The position numbers and the translations under genes were made by a program. A stretch of 64,000 bases of DNA from JAWPMT01 sp965227935 (GTDB lineage: Bacteria; Bacteroidota; Bacteroidia; Cytophagales; Cyclobacteriaceae), in assembly GCA_965227935.1 (NCBI GenBank), contig CBDDGS010000019.1:1116001-1180000 (forward strand), written 5' to 3'. A model generated the notes under the pieces. That model was given only the letters and a program-made list of their open reading frames with translations, was not told the origin of the DNA and did no database searches. Below, one piece after another: positions 41,362 to 49,230 of this stretch (positions are counted from its first letter, which is position 1; every line of letters starts with the position of its first letter).

Positions 41362-42291
41362 ATGGATGACCCCCTGATTAGTTGGCTCCTCGATGCTGAC
41401 GTCTCGATTCAGTACCAGGTCCACAGAGACCTGTTGGGTGCAGATCGCCTCGAATTGCAAGCTCGTATTCCCATCGAAGGGTGGGGTAAGGCATTTTTGG
41501 AAAAGCAGCGTCCCGATGGACACTGGGGCAAGCGATTTTATGAGCCCAAGTGGATCTCATCGCATTACTCTCTGCTTGACCTGAAGAACTTGCAGCCGCC
41601 AAAGGATATACCAGCGGTCGAAGCGTACTTACAAAAAGTCCTGGATCACGAGAAATCCTACGACGGCGGCATCAACCTTAGTAGCGAGGGGATCAAGAAG
41701 AGCGACGTATGCGTCAACGGCATGTTCCTCAACTATGGCTCCTACTTTCAGATGCAAGAGGGCGACATGGCCTCAATCGTCGATGCGCTGCTGAACGAGC
41801 AAATGCCGGATGGGGGATTCAATTGCCAGTCCAACCGGGGTAAGCCAAGCCATAGCTCCATGCACTCCACGATCTCTGTGCTAGAGGGTATCACAGAGTA
41901 TACCAAACACGGTTATCAGTATCGAACGGATGAGCTTGAAGCAGTGAGGCAAGCCAGTGTCGGGTTCCTCCTGCAACACAAGTTGTTCCTGTCGGACCGC
42001 ACAGGAAGAGTGATCAAAAAGGACTTCCTGAGATTGCCCTATCCTTCGAGATGGAAGTATGACATCCTGAGGGCATTGGATCACTTCCGAGATGCTGCTG
42101 TACCATGGGACGACCGAATGCAACCTGCTATGGACGTCCTCATGAAAAAAAGAGGCAAGGACGGCAGATGGAAACTGAATGCACCCTATCCGGGCCAGAC
42201 CCACTTTGTGATGGAGAAGGCAGGTGAGCCGAGTCGATGGAATACCCTACGGGCGTTGAGGTGTCTAAAGTATTTCGACATGGATCAATAG
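41362..42291 (+). CDS. Squalene-cyclase/prenyltransferase-repeat-like protein
   Basis: A 309-residue soluble protein built from alpha-alpha hairpins with QW-like repeats: LEKQRPDGHWGKRF, LLNEQMPDGGFNCQSNRG and MKKRGKDGRWKLNAPYPG. It is far shorter than a real squalene-hopene cyclase (about 630 residues) and shows no DXDD acid motif, so a terpene cyclase activity is unlikely. The fold probably forms a toroid for ligand binding. The function is unknown. Confidence 0.65.
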   Translation: MDDPLISWLLDADVSIQYQVHRDLLGADRLELQARIPIEGWGKAFLEKQRPDGHWGKRFYEPKWISSHYSLLDLKNLQPPKDIPAVEAYLQKVLDHEKSYDGGINLSSEGIKKSDVCVNGMFLNYGSYFQMQEGDMASIVDALLNEQMPDGGFNCQSNRGKPSHSSMHSTISVLEGITEYTKHGYQYRTDELEAVRQASVGFLLQHKLFLSDRTGRVIKKDFLRLPYPSRWKYDILRALDHFRDAAVPWDDRMQPAMDVLMKKRGKDGRWKLNAPYPGQTHFVMEKAGEPSRWNTLRALRCLKYFDMDQ

Positions 42292-42338
42292 CTATGTGCT
42301 AGCTGTTTTTTGTTCGTTGTTCTTTCCTCTTGTTCCGT

Positions 42339-42419
42339 GTTCAAGGTTTAACGTTCAATGTTTGGTTCGGTCAACGTTATTCAGGCATCCTCAAACATTG
42401 AACCTTGAACCTGAAACCT
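42339..42419. repeat. Degenerate heptad repeats forming an inverted pair, downstream of patatin
   Basis: Left arm (42339-42369) reads as heptads GTTCAAG GTTTAAC GTTCAAT GTTTGGT; right arm (42391-42419) is the inverse: ACATTGA ACCTTGA ACCTGAA. The region lies between convergent genes and could form a long imperfect hairpin, perhaps a weak bidirectional terminator. Confidence 0.5.
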
Positions 42420-43287
42420 ATATGCCTTTGTCCAGTGCCTTCTCCGCCTGCATCCTTCCCACGGCGATCATCTCCTCGGCTTTGTAGAAATCGAAGACTT
42501 CACAGGCGTCGTGAGACGTCTCTACCAAGATGTCAGGGGGGTGCTGCTCCAGCATTCGGCGGTCCCGGTATTGCATCATGAGCTCCAGCGTATTGGTAAG
42601 TAGCTCGAAATAACCCATCCGGGGTTTGTCGTCCTTGGGGAATAGTCCCTGAAAGTATTCGACGAACTCATCAAGCTTCTTCTGATAAATGGATTTCTTC
42701 TCCTCTTCATCGTCCACCTCCGGAGGCTCATAGGGGATGTCCGCATTGACGTTTACCGCCACCAGTAAGTCGCCCTCTTCCCGGTGGACCAAGTCGATAG
42801 GAAGATTGTTAAGCACGCCTCCATCTACCAGCAGGTCTTTGTCCATCTGTACGGGCGTAAAGACCGTGGGGATCGAGACGGATGCCCGAATGGCATCATA
42901 GACACTGCCTTCACGGAATACGACCAGTTTCCTTTGAGTAAGGTTCGCCGCCACTGCCACGTAGTTGATGGCCAGATCTTCAATCCGACTGTCGGGAATG
43001 AATTCCTGGACTTCCCCGAAGACTTTGTCGCCTTTGATAAATCCCTGATCGGTGATGGTGAAGTCCACCAGACGAAAGATCTCCCGGCGATCCAGCTGCA
43101 GCATCCAGTCCGTAAAGGCATCGAGCTTTCCCAGGGCATATATCCCACCAACGAGCGACCCCATGGATGTTCCGGCGATCGAGTGTATTTCGTATCCCCT
43201 TTCTAGGAGGACCTGGATAACGCCTATGTGCGCAATGCCGCGGGCACCACCACCGGACAAGGCGAGGGCTACTTTGGGCTTACTCAT
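42418..43287 (-). CDS. Patatin-like phospholipase (RssA/YjjU-like)
   Basis: A 289-residue serine lipid hydrolase. The oxyanion-hole motif is GGGARGIAHIGV (residues 12-23), the nucleophile elbow GTSMG contains Ser41, and the dyad Asp is in LLVDGGVLNNLP. It would cleave acyl chains from membrane lipids. The C-terminal third is charged and helical. No signal peptide, so it acts from the cytoplasmic side. Heptad repeats lie on both sides of the gene. Confidence 0.9.
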   Translation of the reverse strand: MSKPKVALALSGGGARGIAHIGVIQVLLERGYEIHSIAGTSMGSLVGGIYALGKLDAFTDWMLQLDRREIFRLVDFTITDQGFIKGDKVFGEVQEFIPDSRIEDLAINYVAVAANLTQRKLVVFREGSVYDAIRASVSIPTVFTPVQMDKDLLVDGGVLNNLPIDLVHREEGDLLVAVNVNADIPYEPPEVDDEEEKKSIYQKKLDEFVEYFQGLFPKDDKPRMGYFELLTNTLELMMQYRDRRMLEQHPPDILVETSHDACEVFDFYKAEEMIAVGRMQAEKALDKGI

Positions 43288-43303
43288 CGTCTAGCCTGAC
43301 TCA

Positions 43304-43348
43304 GAATTCTAAACTCAAACTCCACAACTCCAAACTCCGAATTCAAAA
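43304..43348. repeat. AACTCNN heptad repeats upstream of patatin
   Basis: About six degenerate 7-bp units (AATTCTA AACTCAA ACTCCAC AACTCCA AACTCCG AATTCAA) fill the gap between the patatin and aminotransferase genes. The unit resembles the heptads at 42339-42419 in period but not in exact sequence. Confidence 0.5.
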
Positions 43349-43352
43349 CCAC

Positions 43353-44471
43353 TTACCCCAATACCTGCCTTAGCCCTGTGTTGAAGCGCTCTACTTCCTC
43401 AATGGTACCTGTACTGATGCGGCACCAATTCCTGAAAGGAGGGAAGGGACGGCCTACCTGGACCCCTTGAGCGCGCATCTTGGCCTGGAAATCTGCGATC
43501 TCCATACCTGTCTTGAAGAACATGAAATTGGTATGGGAAGGCACATATTCGAGACCCATGTCATCGAAGGTTTGCTTCATGAGCTGCTTGCCTTCCTTGG
43601 TTTTCTGCAGGCTGAATTGGTAGAACTCGTCGTCCTTCAGCGCAGCGATCGCGGCCTTTATCGCTAGCACGTTCGTGAATGCCACTACACGCTTCTGGAG
43701 CTTATTGGCCAGTTCCGGCTTGGCGATCAGGTAGCCAATGCGGAGGCCAGCGAGTCCGTAGACCTTCGAGAATGTGCGTGATACAATCACATCTTCACCC
43801 TGCTTTACGAGGTCCACCATCGAAGGGTAGTTGGGTTCCTCGATGAAATCGTAATATGCCTCATCGCTGAAGACGATTGTCTTCTTTGCGGCAGTACTGC
43901 AGAAATCCTTGAGTTGATCCGCGGGGAGCAACGTGGAAGTCGGGTTATTCGGATTGCAGAGGAAAATCAATTTCGTCTTGTCGGAAATCCGCTTCTCGAT
44001 TTCGTTGACGTCATAAACCTGGTTTTCGTCAACATCCACCCAGTTGATGTCTGCGCCCCACTGCTTGGCGTAGGTCATCATGGACAGGAACGTCGGGCGA
44101 CCCGCGATGATCTCACCACCACCTTCAGTGAAAGTGATGCCCGCCACTTTAAGGCCTTCCGTCGAGCCACCGACGAGCACAATGTTGTTCTCTCCGACGC
44201 CTTCTTTCTTGGCGATCATCGACACCAGCTCTCCGGCATACCCATAGGGGTAGCGGCAACCATGGTCAAATGAATTGATCATGGCTTCACGCACGACCTT
44301 CGAGGGGCCATAAGGGTTTTCGTTGGAGCTCAACCGAATTAGGCCTTCGAGCGGCCGTGGGTTGAACTTGATGATTTCTTCCTCTGTGAGCTTAGAGGCG
44401 AGGGCGGGGGCAGCGAGCATGGAAGCGATGCCTGCGCCAGTAGTTTTTCGGAGCCAGTTACGTCTGTTCAT
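43353..44471 (-). CDS. Tat-exported PLP-dependent aminotransferase (HisC-like)
   Basis: A 372-residue fold-type I aminotransferase related to histidinol-phosphate aminotransferase. The N-terminus carries a twin-arginine signal (MNRRNWLRKTTGAGIASMLA, ending near APALAS), so it is probably exported folded with its cofactor. PLP-binding parts include STEGLKV, FLCNPNNPTS, FSDEAYYDF and the Lys in VSRTFSKVYGLAGLRIGY; FRNWCRISTG holds the carboxylate-binding Arg. A periplasmic role, such as D-amino-acid or cell-wall precursor turnover, is inferred only from the signal. Confidence 0.85.
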   Translation of the reverse strand: MNRRNWLRKTTGAGIASMLAAPALASKLTEEEIIKFNPRPLEGLIRLSSNENPYGPSKVVREAMINSFDHGCRYPYGYAGELVSMIAKKEGVGENNIVLVGGSTEGLKVAGITFTEGGGEIIAGRPTFLSMMTYAKQWGADINWVDVDENQVYDVNEIEKRISDKTKLIFLCNPNNPTSTLLPADQLKDFCSTAAKKTIVFSDEAYYDFIEEPNYPSMVDLVKQGEDVIVSRTFSKVYGLAGLRIGYLIAKPELANKLQKRVVAFTNVLAIKAAIAALKDDEFYQFSLQKTKEGKQLMKQTFDDMGLEYVPSHTNFMFFKTGMEIADFQAKMRAQGVQVGRPFPPFRNWCRISTGTIEEVERFNTGLRQVLG

Positions 44472-44614
44472 GATGGGTAGTAGAATGCTAACTTTTCTAA
44501 AGATAGGAATTCAGGGCGAAAAGATTAAGTTTAGATGGCGCATACTTAGTGCGGTGTAAATTAGCTTTTCACGAGGGAATTGTCGAAATTATGCTATTGA
44601 ACGACTAACAAACC

Positions 44615-44947
44615 ATGGAAAACACTAACCAACCTAATAAAAAGGTCGCTCGTTTGCTCCAGCTTATTGATCAGCTGAGCACCGGTGATCATGACCACAA
44701 AGTGGAGTTCTTCTTCTACTCCCGACAGATTGAGTGGGCACACATTCTGGCCAATAACCTGCGGTCTCTCGATTATGAAGTACACGTCACGCCCAGTGAT
44801 TCGTCAGTTTCTACCTATCTGGTCAATGGATGGACACCTCCGATGGATCTACAAGAGGATCGAATCGAGAAGTGGTCTGCGCAAATGACTGAAATGGCAT
44901 CGCAGTGCCAAAGCAAATTCGACGGCTGGGGGACCATCGTTGACTGA
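44615..44947 (+). CDS. RraB-like (RNase E inhibitor-like / DUF695 fold) small protein
   Basis: A 110-residue acidic cytoplasmic protein. The C-terminal FDGWGTIVD and the preceding VEFFFYSRQIEWAHILANNL resemble RraB-type regulators of RNase E and DUF695 relatives. No RNase E gene is in the window and the biochemical role in Bacteroidota is not established. It diverges from the aminotransferase gene, and a -7-like TAGCTTTT lies about 50 bp upstream. Confidence 0.6.
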   Translation: MENTNQPNKKVARLLQLIDQLSTGDHDHKVEFFFYSRQIEWAHILANNLRSLDYEVHVTPSDSSVSTYLVNGWTPPMDLQEDRIEKWSAQMTEMASQCQSKFDGWGTIVD

Positions 44948-44950
44948 GCG

Positions 44951-46069
44951 TCAGAGGCGACTAGATTTCATTTGATTAAGGAACTCTTTGATGGCGGCTT
45001 TGTCCGGACTATGCCCATTTTGCACATAAGCGCCAGAGGTCGCCATTGCCAGGAGTAATCGCTCATGTAAAGGTCGAAGGGCCAGATGCCCATAGCAATA
45101 GCCGGCATTGAAGTTGTCACCTCCACCGGTACTCACTTTGGGCCTTTTGACCACGTGTCCGTCGAGCGTTATTACCCCTTCTTTTGTGACTGCAAGGCAT
45201 CGGTCGATGGGGTGTACAATCAATTCATGAATTTGCATTTCCTCGATGAGGTAGGAACAGATCGCCTCTAAGTCCTCTTGCTTGGTGTCAGCGCCATTGA
45301 CGCGACCAAATGCCTGGTAGAGCTTGATGGCTTCGTTTTCGTTGAGACCAAGGGTCACTTCAGAGTACCCGGCAAAATCGCTAACTACTTGCAGTACGTC
45401 CATGATCTGGCTGTCAGACTTCTTAGATGGATCTGCCAGGTCAAAGAAAACTTTAGGGCGAGGTGTTTCCTGCTGCTTTACGATCTCCTCAAGGAATCCT
45501 CTCCAGATGGCCGTGGCATGAGGGGGATTGCACCAGCCCACCAACGCCAGCAATTCAGCGTCTTTCGTCATGCTGCGCAATGTGTTGAGACCAATGACTG
45601 ATTTGAGCATTTCCCAGTCTATTCCAGCAAATGCCGACAGGTCAGACAGGATAAGCTTTCCATCATCAAACTCCAGGGCATTGCTTTCTGCCGGAGGTCC
45701 AAGGGTATGTAGCGCACATTGCTCATGCATGGATTGGAATACTCCCAAGGGCGAACCGTCTCCCAAAGTGCCGAGGCAATGATTTTTCACACCCAGACAG
45801 CCCAAGGCGTGGGACATAATAGGGGCGTTGCCTCCAGGCTTCACCACGGTAGTCTCCAATTCGACTTGCGCACTCTTGCCTGCCGCCTGACGGGTGTGCT
45901 CACCAAATTCGGCCAGAGACGGAAAGTACTCATTGCCGCTGATCCCTTGTGATTGGACGGCCCTTTGGATCTTATCGATGTAGCCATCTACACCTATGAT
46001 GGCCGAATGGCGAACTTCCCAATCGTCGATCCCGCCTAGGACAGCCTCAATCAGATCTTTCTCCGGCAT
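44951..46069 (-). CDS. PfkB-family carbohydrate kinase
   Basis: A 372-residue ribokinase-like kinase, last gene of the isomerase-GntR-DeoC-kinase operon. The sugar-binding Gly pair is in VKPGGNAPIMSHAL and the anion hole with catalytic Asp in RPKVSTGGGDNFNAGYCYG. The middle is longer than in ribokinase. Given its partners, the substrate may be a pentose, deoxyribose or a related sugar acid. It begins 5 bp after the deoC stop. Confidence 0.82.
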   Translation of the reverse strand: MPEKDLIEAVLGGIDDWEVRHSAIIGVDGYIDKIQRAVQSQGISGNEYFPSLAEFGEHTRQAAGKSAQVELETTVVKPGGNAPIMSHALGCLGVKNHCLGTLGDGSPLGVFQSMHEQCALHTLGPPAESNALEFDDGKLILSDLSAFAGIDWEMLKSVIGLNTLRSMTKDAELLALVGWCNPPHATAIWRGFLEEIVKQQETPRPKVFFDLADPSKKSDSQIMDVLQVVSDFAGYSEVTLGLNENEAIKLYQAFGRVNGADTKQEDLEAICSYLIEEMQIHELIVHPIDRCLAVTKEGVITLDGHVVKRPKVSTGGGDNFNAGYCYGHLALRPLHERLLLAMATSGAYVQNGHSPDKAAIKEFLNQMKSSRL

Positions 46070-46074
46070 CAGTA

Positions 46075-46824
46075 TCAGTCAGGAGCGGTATCGTCGACGG
46101 GGTCTCCGGCAGCCATACCATATTTCTTCTTCGCCGCTTCCAGCATGGCTACCGTAGCTGTAGCACCCACCCTGGTGACACCCAATTCCTTTATCGCTAG
46201 CAGGTCTTCCAATGTTCGGACACCGCCTGCTGCTTTTACCTGGACCGCTGGTCCGGAGTGTTTCCTCATCAGTTGTAGATCCGCATGCGTCGCACCCTGG
46301 TAGGAGTACTTACCGTCACCGCCTTTGACGAAGCCATATCCGCTAGAGGTCTTGACGAAATCAGCACCCACCTCTGTACAGATCTCACACAGCTTGATCT
46401 TGACTTGATCGTCTTCGATATAGTCGTTTTCAAAGATCACCTTCAAAATGGCACCGTTCGCATGCGTAGCCTTGCATACCTGATCGATTTCGTCCCGGAC
46501 GTAGTCCCAATCGCTGCCGAGGGCTTTGCCAATGTTGATGACCATGTCGATTTCAGTAGCGCCGTCTTTGCAGGCCGCGATGGTCTCGGCCACTTTGATT
46601 GCTGTGGACGAATTACCATGGGGGAAGCCAATGACCGTGCCGACCTGCACGTCGCTTCCTTGCAAGGCCTCAGCAGCCATTCGGATAGCATAAGGCTTGA
46701 TACACACAGAAGCGGCGTCGTAAGCCTTGGCAATAGCGCAGCCCTTTCTTAAGTCTTCATCCGTCATGGTGGGATGCAAAAGCGAGTGGTCGATCATTTT
46801 GGCAAGTGCCTGTACTTCATTCAT
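46075..46824 (-). CDS. deoC: Deoxyribose-phosphate aldolase
   Basis: A 249-residue class I aldolase that splits 2-deoxyribose-5-phosphate into glyceraldehyde-3-phosphate and acetaldehyde. The Schiff-base Lys is in DFVKTSSGYGFVKGG, and DHSLLHPTMTDEDL, VGTVIGFPHG and VKAAGGVRTLEDLLA are conserved family blocks. The ATG at 46824 gives the normal N-terminus; the frame stays open upstream, but that part overlaps the GntR gene. It follows GntR by 13 bp. Confidence 0.92.
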   Translation of the reverse strand: MNEVQALAKMIDHSLLHPTMTDEDLRKGCAIAKAYDAASVCIKPYAIRMAAEALQGSDVQVGTVIGFPHGNSSTAIKVAETIAACKDGATEIDMVINIGKALGSDWDYVRDEIDQVCKATHANGAILKVIFENDYIEDDQVKIKLCEICTEVGADFVKTSSGYGFVKGGDGKYSYQGATHADLQLMRKHSGPAVQVKAAGGVRTLEDLLAIKELGVTRVGATATVAMLEAAKKKYGMAAGDPVDDTAPD

Positions 46825-46837
46825 ATTTATAGTGAGT

Positions 46838-47554
46838 TTAGAAGGTGTTACCAATAGTGAATTTTTGCGTGTTGCAATACAAGGAGCTATAGATGAATAG
46901 TCCCTTTTTGCTAGTACCGTATTTTCGATAGATATGTAGGATCGGCTGATGGGGCTCGATCTGCAGATGTGCAGCGTAGCCAGCGGGTGCACCAATGGCC
47001 TGAATATCCTGCTCCAGCGTTTGCACTTCTACCTTGAAAGTGCTCTGCAGGTAGCCAAATAAGGAGCCGTTCTGTTGCAAGCCTGTTACCAGACCAGGCA
47101 GGTCCAGGTTCGGGATGAAGGTATGTTCCACCATGACAGGATGCTCATGCACACTGCGCAAGCGTTTGAGTTCAATGCATCCCACTTTCTGCTCAGCATC
47201 AGTGAGTGTGTAAAAGAAAGGAGAGGGCCAAACCCCAATCGTAGCGGGCTCGAGGTTCACGGTAGTGGCCTCCATTTCCCGGGCGCCCGTGACCTCAGAA
47301 AATCCTTTGAAAGACAACAGGCCCAGTGTCTTGCGCGTGGCAGTGACGATACTACCCTTGCCAGCCCTTTTTTCAATGAGCCCTTCGTGCACGAGTTCCT
47401 TCAGTGCTTGTCGGACTGTCATGCGATTGATGCTGTACTCACGACTGAGCTCGTTTTCAGAGGGTAGCAGTCCTCCGATTTCATATTCGCCACCAAGGAT
47501 TTGATCCCTAAGGCGTTGGTGGAGCTTGCGATAGGCGGGAGTGCCGTGACTCAC
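46838..47554 (-). CDS. GntR/HutC-family transcriptional regulator with UTRA domain
   Basis: A 238-residue regulator: winged helix at about 5-70 (LLPSENELSREYSINRMTVR, KELVHEGLIEKRAGKGSIV) and a UTRA effector-binding domain at about 90-235. GTG at 47554 overlaps the isomerase stop (GTGA) and removes an unlikely 33-residue leader present in the longer frame. HutC-type regulators bind GTNTANAC palindromes, and a perfect one lies in the operon promoter (48509-48526), so autoregulation with an intracellular sugar-phosphate inducer is very likely. Confidence 0.9.
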   Translation of the reverse strand: MSHGTPAYRKLHQRLRDQILGGEYEIGGLLPSENELSREYSINRMTVRQALKELVHEGLIEKRAGKGSIVTATRKTLGLLSFKGFSEVTGAREMEATTVNLEPATIGVWPSPFFYTLTDAEQKVGCIELKRLRSVHEHPVMVEHTFIPNLDLPGLVTGLQQNGSLFGYLQSTFKVEVQTLEQDIQAIGAPAGYAAHLQIEPHQPILHIYRKYGTSKKGLFIYSSLYCNTQKFTIGNTF

Positions 47555-48468
47555 AAAACCAGGAATTGGCTGAGGTAATTGCGGCTGGTAAGGATGGCCG
47601 CAGCAATGTCCTCCGGCGTTTTCTCGTAGGCTTTGTCCTCCACCTCGATACACACCGGACCCTTGTACCCCACAGAGGTCAGCGCAGAAAAGAACCCTCG
47701 CCAGTTGACATCTCCCAGGCCGGGGATCTTCGGCGAATGGAAGTCCAGAGGGTACGCTAAAATGCCATGGCGATTCAGCTTGTCTTTGTAGACTTTCACA
47801 TCCTTCAAGTGAATATGGTGGAGCTTGTCTTTGTAATCATAAATCGGCTGTACCTCATCCATCTGCATCCAGACGAGGTGGGAGGGGTCGTAGTTGAGGC
47901 CGAAATGATCGCTGGGGATCGCGTCGAACATGATGTCCCAGATTGCCGGACTGATGGCCAGGTTTTTCCCGCCGGGCCACTCGTCGTTGGTGAAGAGCAT
48001 AGGACAGTTCTCGATGCCAATCTTGATATTGTTTTCTTCTGCCACCTTGATAATGTCAGGCCACACTTCCTTGAAACGACCGAGGTTCCATTCCATCGAA
48101 TGGCTGGGCTCGCGGCCGATGAATGTGTTGACTACCGGGATGTCCAGCTTCGCGGCGGCCCGGATTACGTCCTTGATATGTTCGATGTAGACAGTTTCCT
48201 TCTCACCTCCCTCAAGAGGGTTAGGATAATAACCAAGCCCGGATATGTAGACACCTTTTTCTTGCTGAAGGCCTTTCAAGTACGATACACCTTCGTCATC
48301 AAGAGCACCTACATCCACGTGGGTCACGCCTGCGTACCTTCGTTCAGCTTTGCCTTTGGGCCAACACATCACCTCCAGACACTTAAACCCATGGTTTGAT
48401 GCGAAAGTGATGACTTCTTCGAAAGATTGGTCAGCTTGAATGGCAGAGACATATCCAAGATCGAGCAT
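47551..48468 (-). CDS. Sugar phosphate isomerase/epimerase (xylose isomerase-like TIM barrel)
   Basis: A 305-residue AP-endonuclease-2-type TIM barrel, first gene of the operon. Metal-binding residues are suggested by NIKIGIENCP (Glu), LNYDPSHLVWM (Asp/His), HIHLKDVKVY (His) and VCIEVEDKA (Glu). Relatives interconvert keto- and aldo-sugars or epimerise them. Position and coupling to GntR, deoC and a PfkB kinase suggest it feeds the kinase or the aldolase. Confidence 0.85.
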   Translation of the reverse strand: MLDLGYVSAIQADQSFEEVITFASNHGFKCLEVMCWPKGKAERRYAGVTHVDVGALDDEGVSYLKGLQQEKGVYISGLGYYPNPLEGGEKETVYIEHIKDVIRAAAKLDIPVVNTFIGREPSHSMEWNLGRFKEVWPDIIKVAEENNIKIGIENCPMLFTNDEWPGGKNLAISPAIWDIMFDAIPSDHFGLNYDPSHLVWMQMDEVQPIYDYKDKLHHIHLKDVKVYKDKLNRHGILAYPLDFHSPKIPGLGDVNWRGFFSALTSVGYKGPVCIEVEDKAYEKTPEDIAAAILTSRNYLSQFLVL

Positions 48469-48494
48469 TGTATTCTTCAGGTTTGAGTTCCTGA

Positions 48495-48526
48495 CGAAGG
48501 TACCGAAAAACTTGTATATACAAGTT
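48495..48526 (-). promoter_or_regulatory. HutC-type operator overlapping the promoter of the catabolic operon
   Basis: The 18-bp perfect palindrome AACTTGTATATACAAGTT (48509-48526) contains the HutC core GTATATAC. On the minus strand its TTG (48523-48521) serves as -33 element, 18 nt from the -7 box TACCTTCG (48502-48495). A bound repressor would block polymerase directly. The first start codon lies at 48468. Confidence 0.8.
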
Positions 48527-48549
48527 AAATCTCAATGAATTTTTGGATA

Positions 48550-49140
48550 CTACAATTCCAAGGCGGAGAGGATGTCATTTGCCCGGTCCTCAGGACCCAC
48601 TTTTCTCATGAATTGGATGTCAAATCCCAACTCCTGATAGGCGGAGACCAGGATGTGGTGGACATCCGAGGCTTGTTCGAAAGTCAGAGGGCGCTCGTCA
48701 TTTTGCTCGTAGATCTCCTCCCACGGGACCGTGAAGAATACGACCTGGTGGTAAGGGTAAGACTCCATCATAGGAATGAATCTTGCGTAATCCTTGTCAT
48801 AGTAGCGACTCCAACCGACGAAATCCGGTAGTCCGCGATCAAAGAATACGACCTCATCTTGAGGTGCGTCGAGATAGTCCTGCACTTTCACCTCGGCGAT
48901 CGCATCATCGAATGCCCTACGGTTCTTCCAGGGTAAAACCTGTGAATCCCCTGCCGCCATTTCCCTTTTGATGACGAACCTTGCGGCTTCCTTTATGGTC
49001 GTGTGACCTCTGGCCGCCAAACGCTGGACGGTGGTGGTAATACCGAATCCGGGGCCGCCCGTTATCAGTATGCGATGTCTCGCGATTGGGTTTTCAAAAT
49101 CCATCGTGGGCAGGTCCTCCATGGTGAATAAGCCGTTCAT
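48550..49140 (-). CDS. AAA_28-type P-loop NTPase-like protein with altered Walker A
   Basis: A 196-residue protein of the AAA_28 nucleoside-triphosphatase group. The Walker A loop reads GGPGFGITTT where the family has GGPGSGKTT: the nucleotide-binding Lys is replaced by Ile (codon ATT). The Walker B strand EVVFFDRGLPDFVGW and other blocks (KEAARFVIKREMAAG, ERPLTFEQASDVHHIL) are intact. It may bind but not hydrolyse nucleotide, or be inactive. The start at 49140 or the next ATG at residue 7 is possible. Confidence 0.75.
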   Translation of the reverse strand: MNGLFTMEDLPTMDFENPIARHRILITGGPGFGITTTVQRLAARGHTTIKEAARFVIKREMAAGDSQVLPWKNRRAFDDAIAEVKVQDYLDAPQDEVVFFDRGLPDFVGWSRYYDKDYARFIPMMESYPYHQVVFFTVPWEEIYEQNDERPLTFEQASDVHHILVSAYQELGFDIQFMRKVGPEDRANDILSALEL

Positions 49141-49230
49141 TCCTCAAATAACACCGCAATTTTACTTTTGATCACGGTCCTATCCAGTTTGCCGTACATT
49201 TAATTTGAGACGATTACACAAATTTTACCT

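Noticed and set aside
46825..46995. Longer N-terminus for DeoC
   Set aside because: The extra 57 codons overlap the GntR gene and do not resemble aldolase sequence; ATG 46824 gives the normal protein.
47767..48399. Plus-strand frame of 210 codons opposite the isomerase gene
   Set aside because: Antisense to a well-supported TIM-barrel gene; no promoter or family signal.
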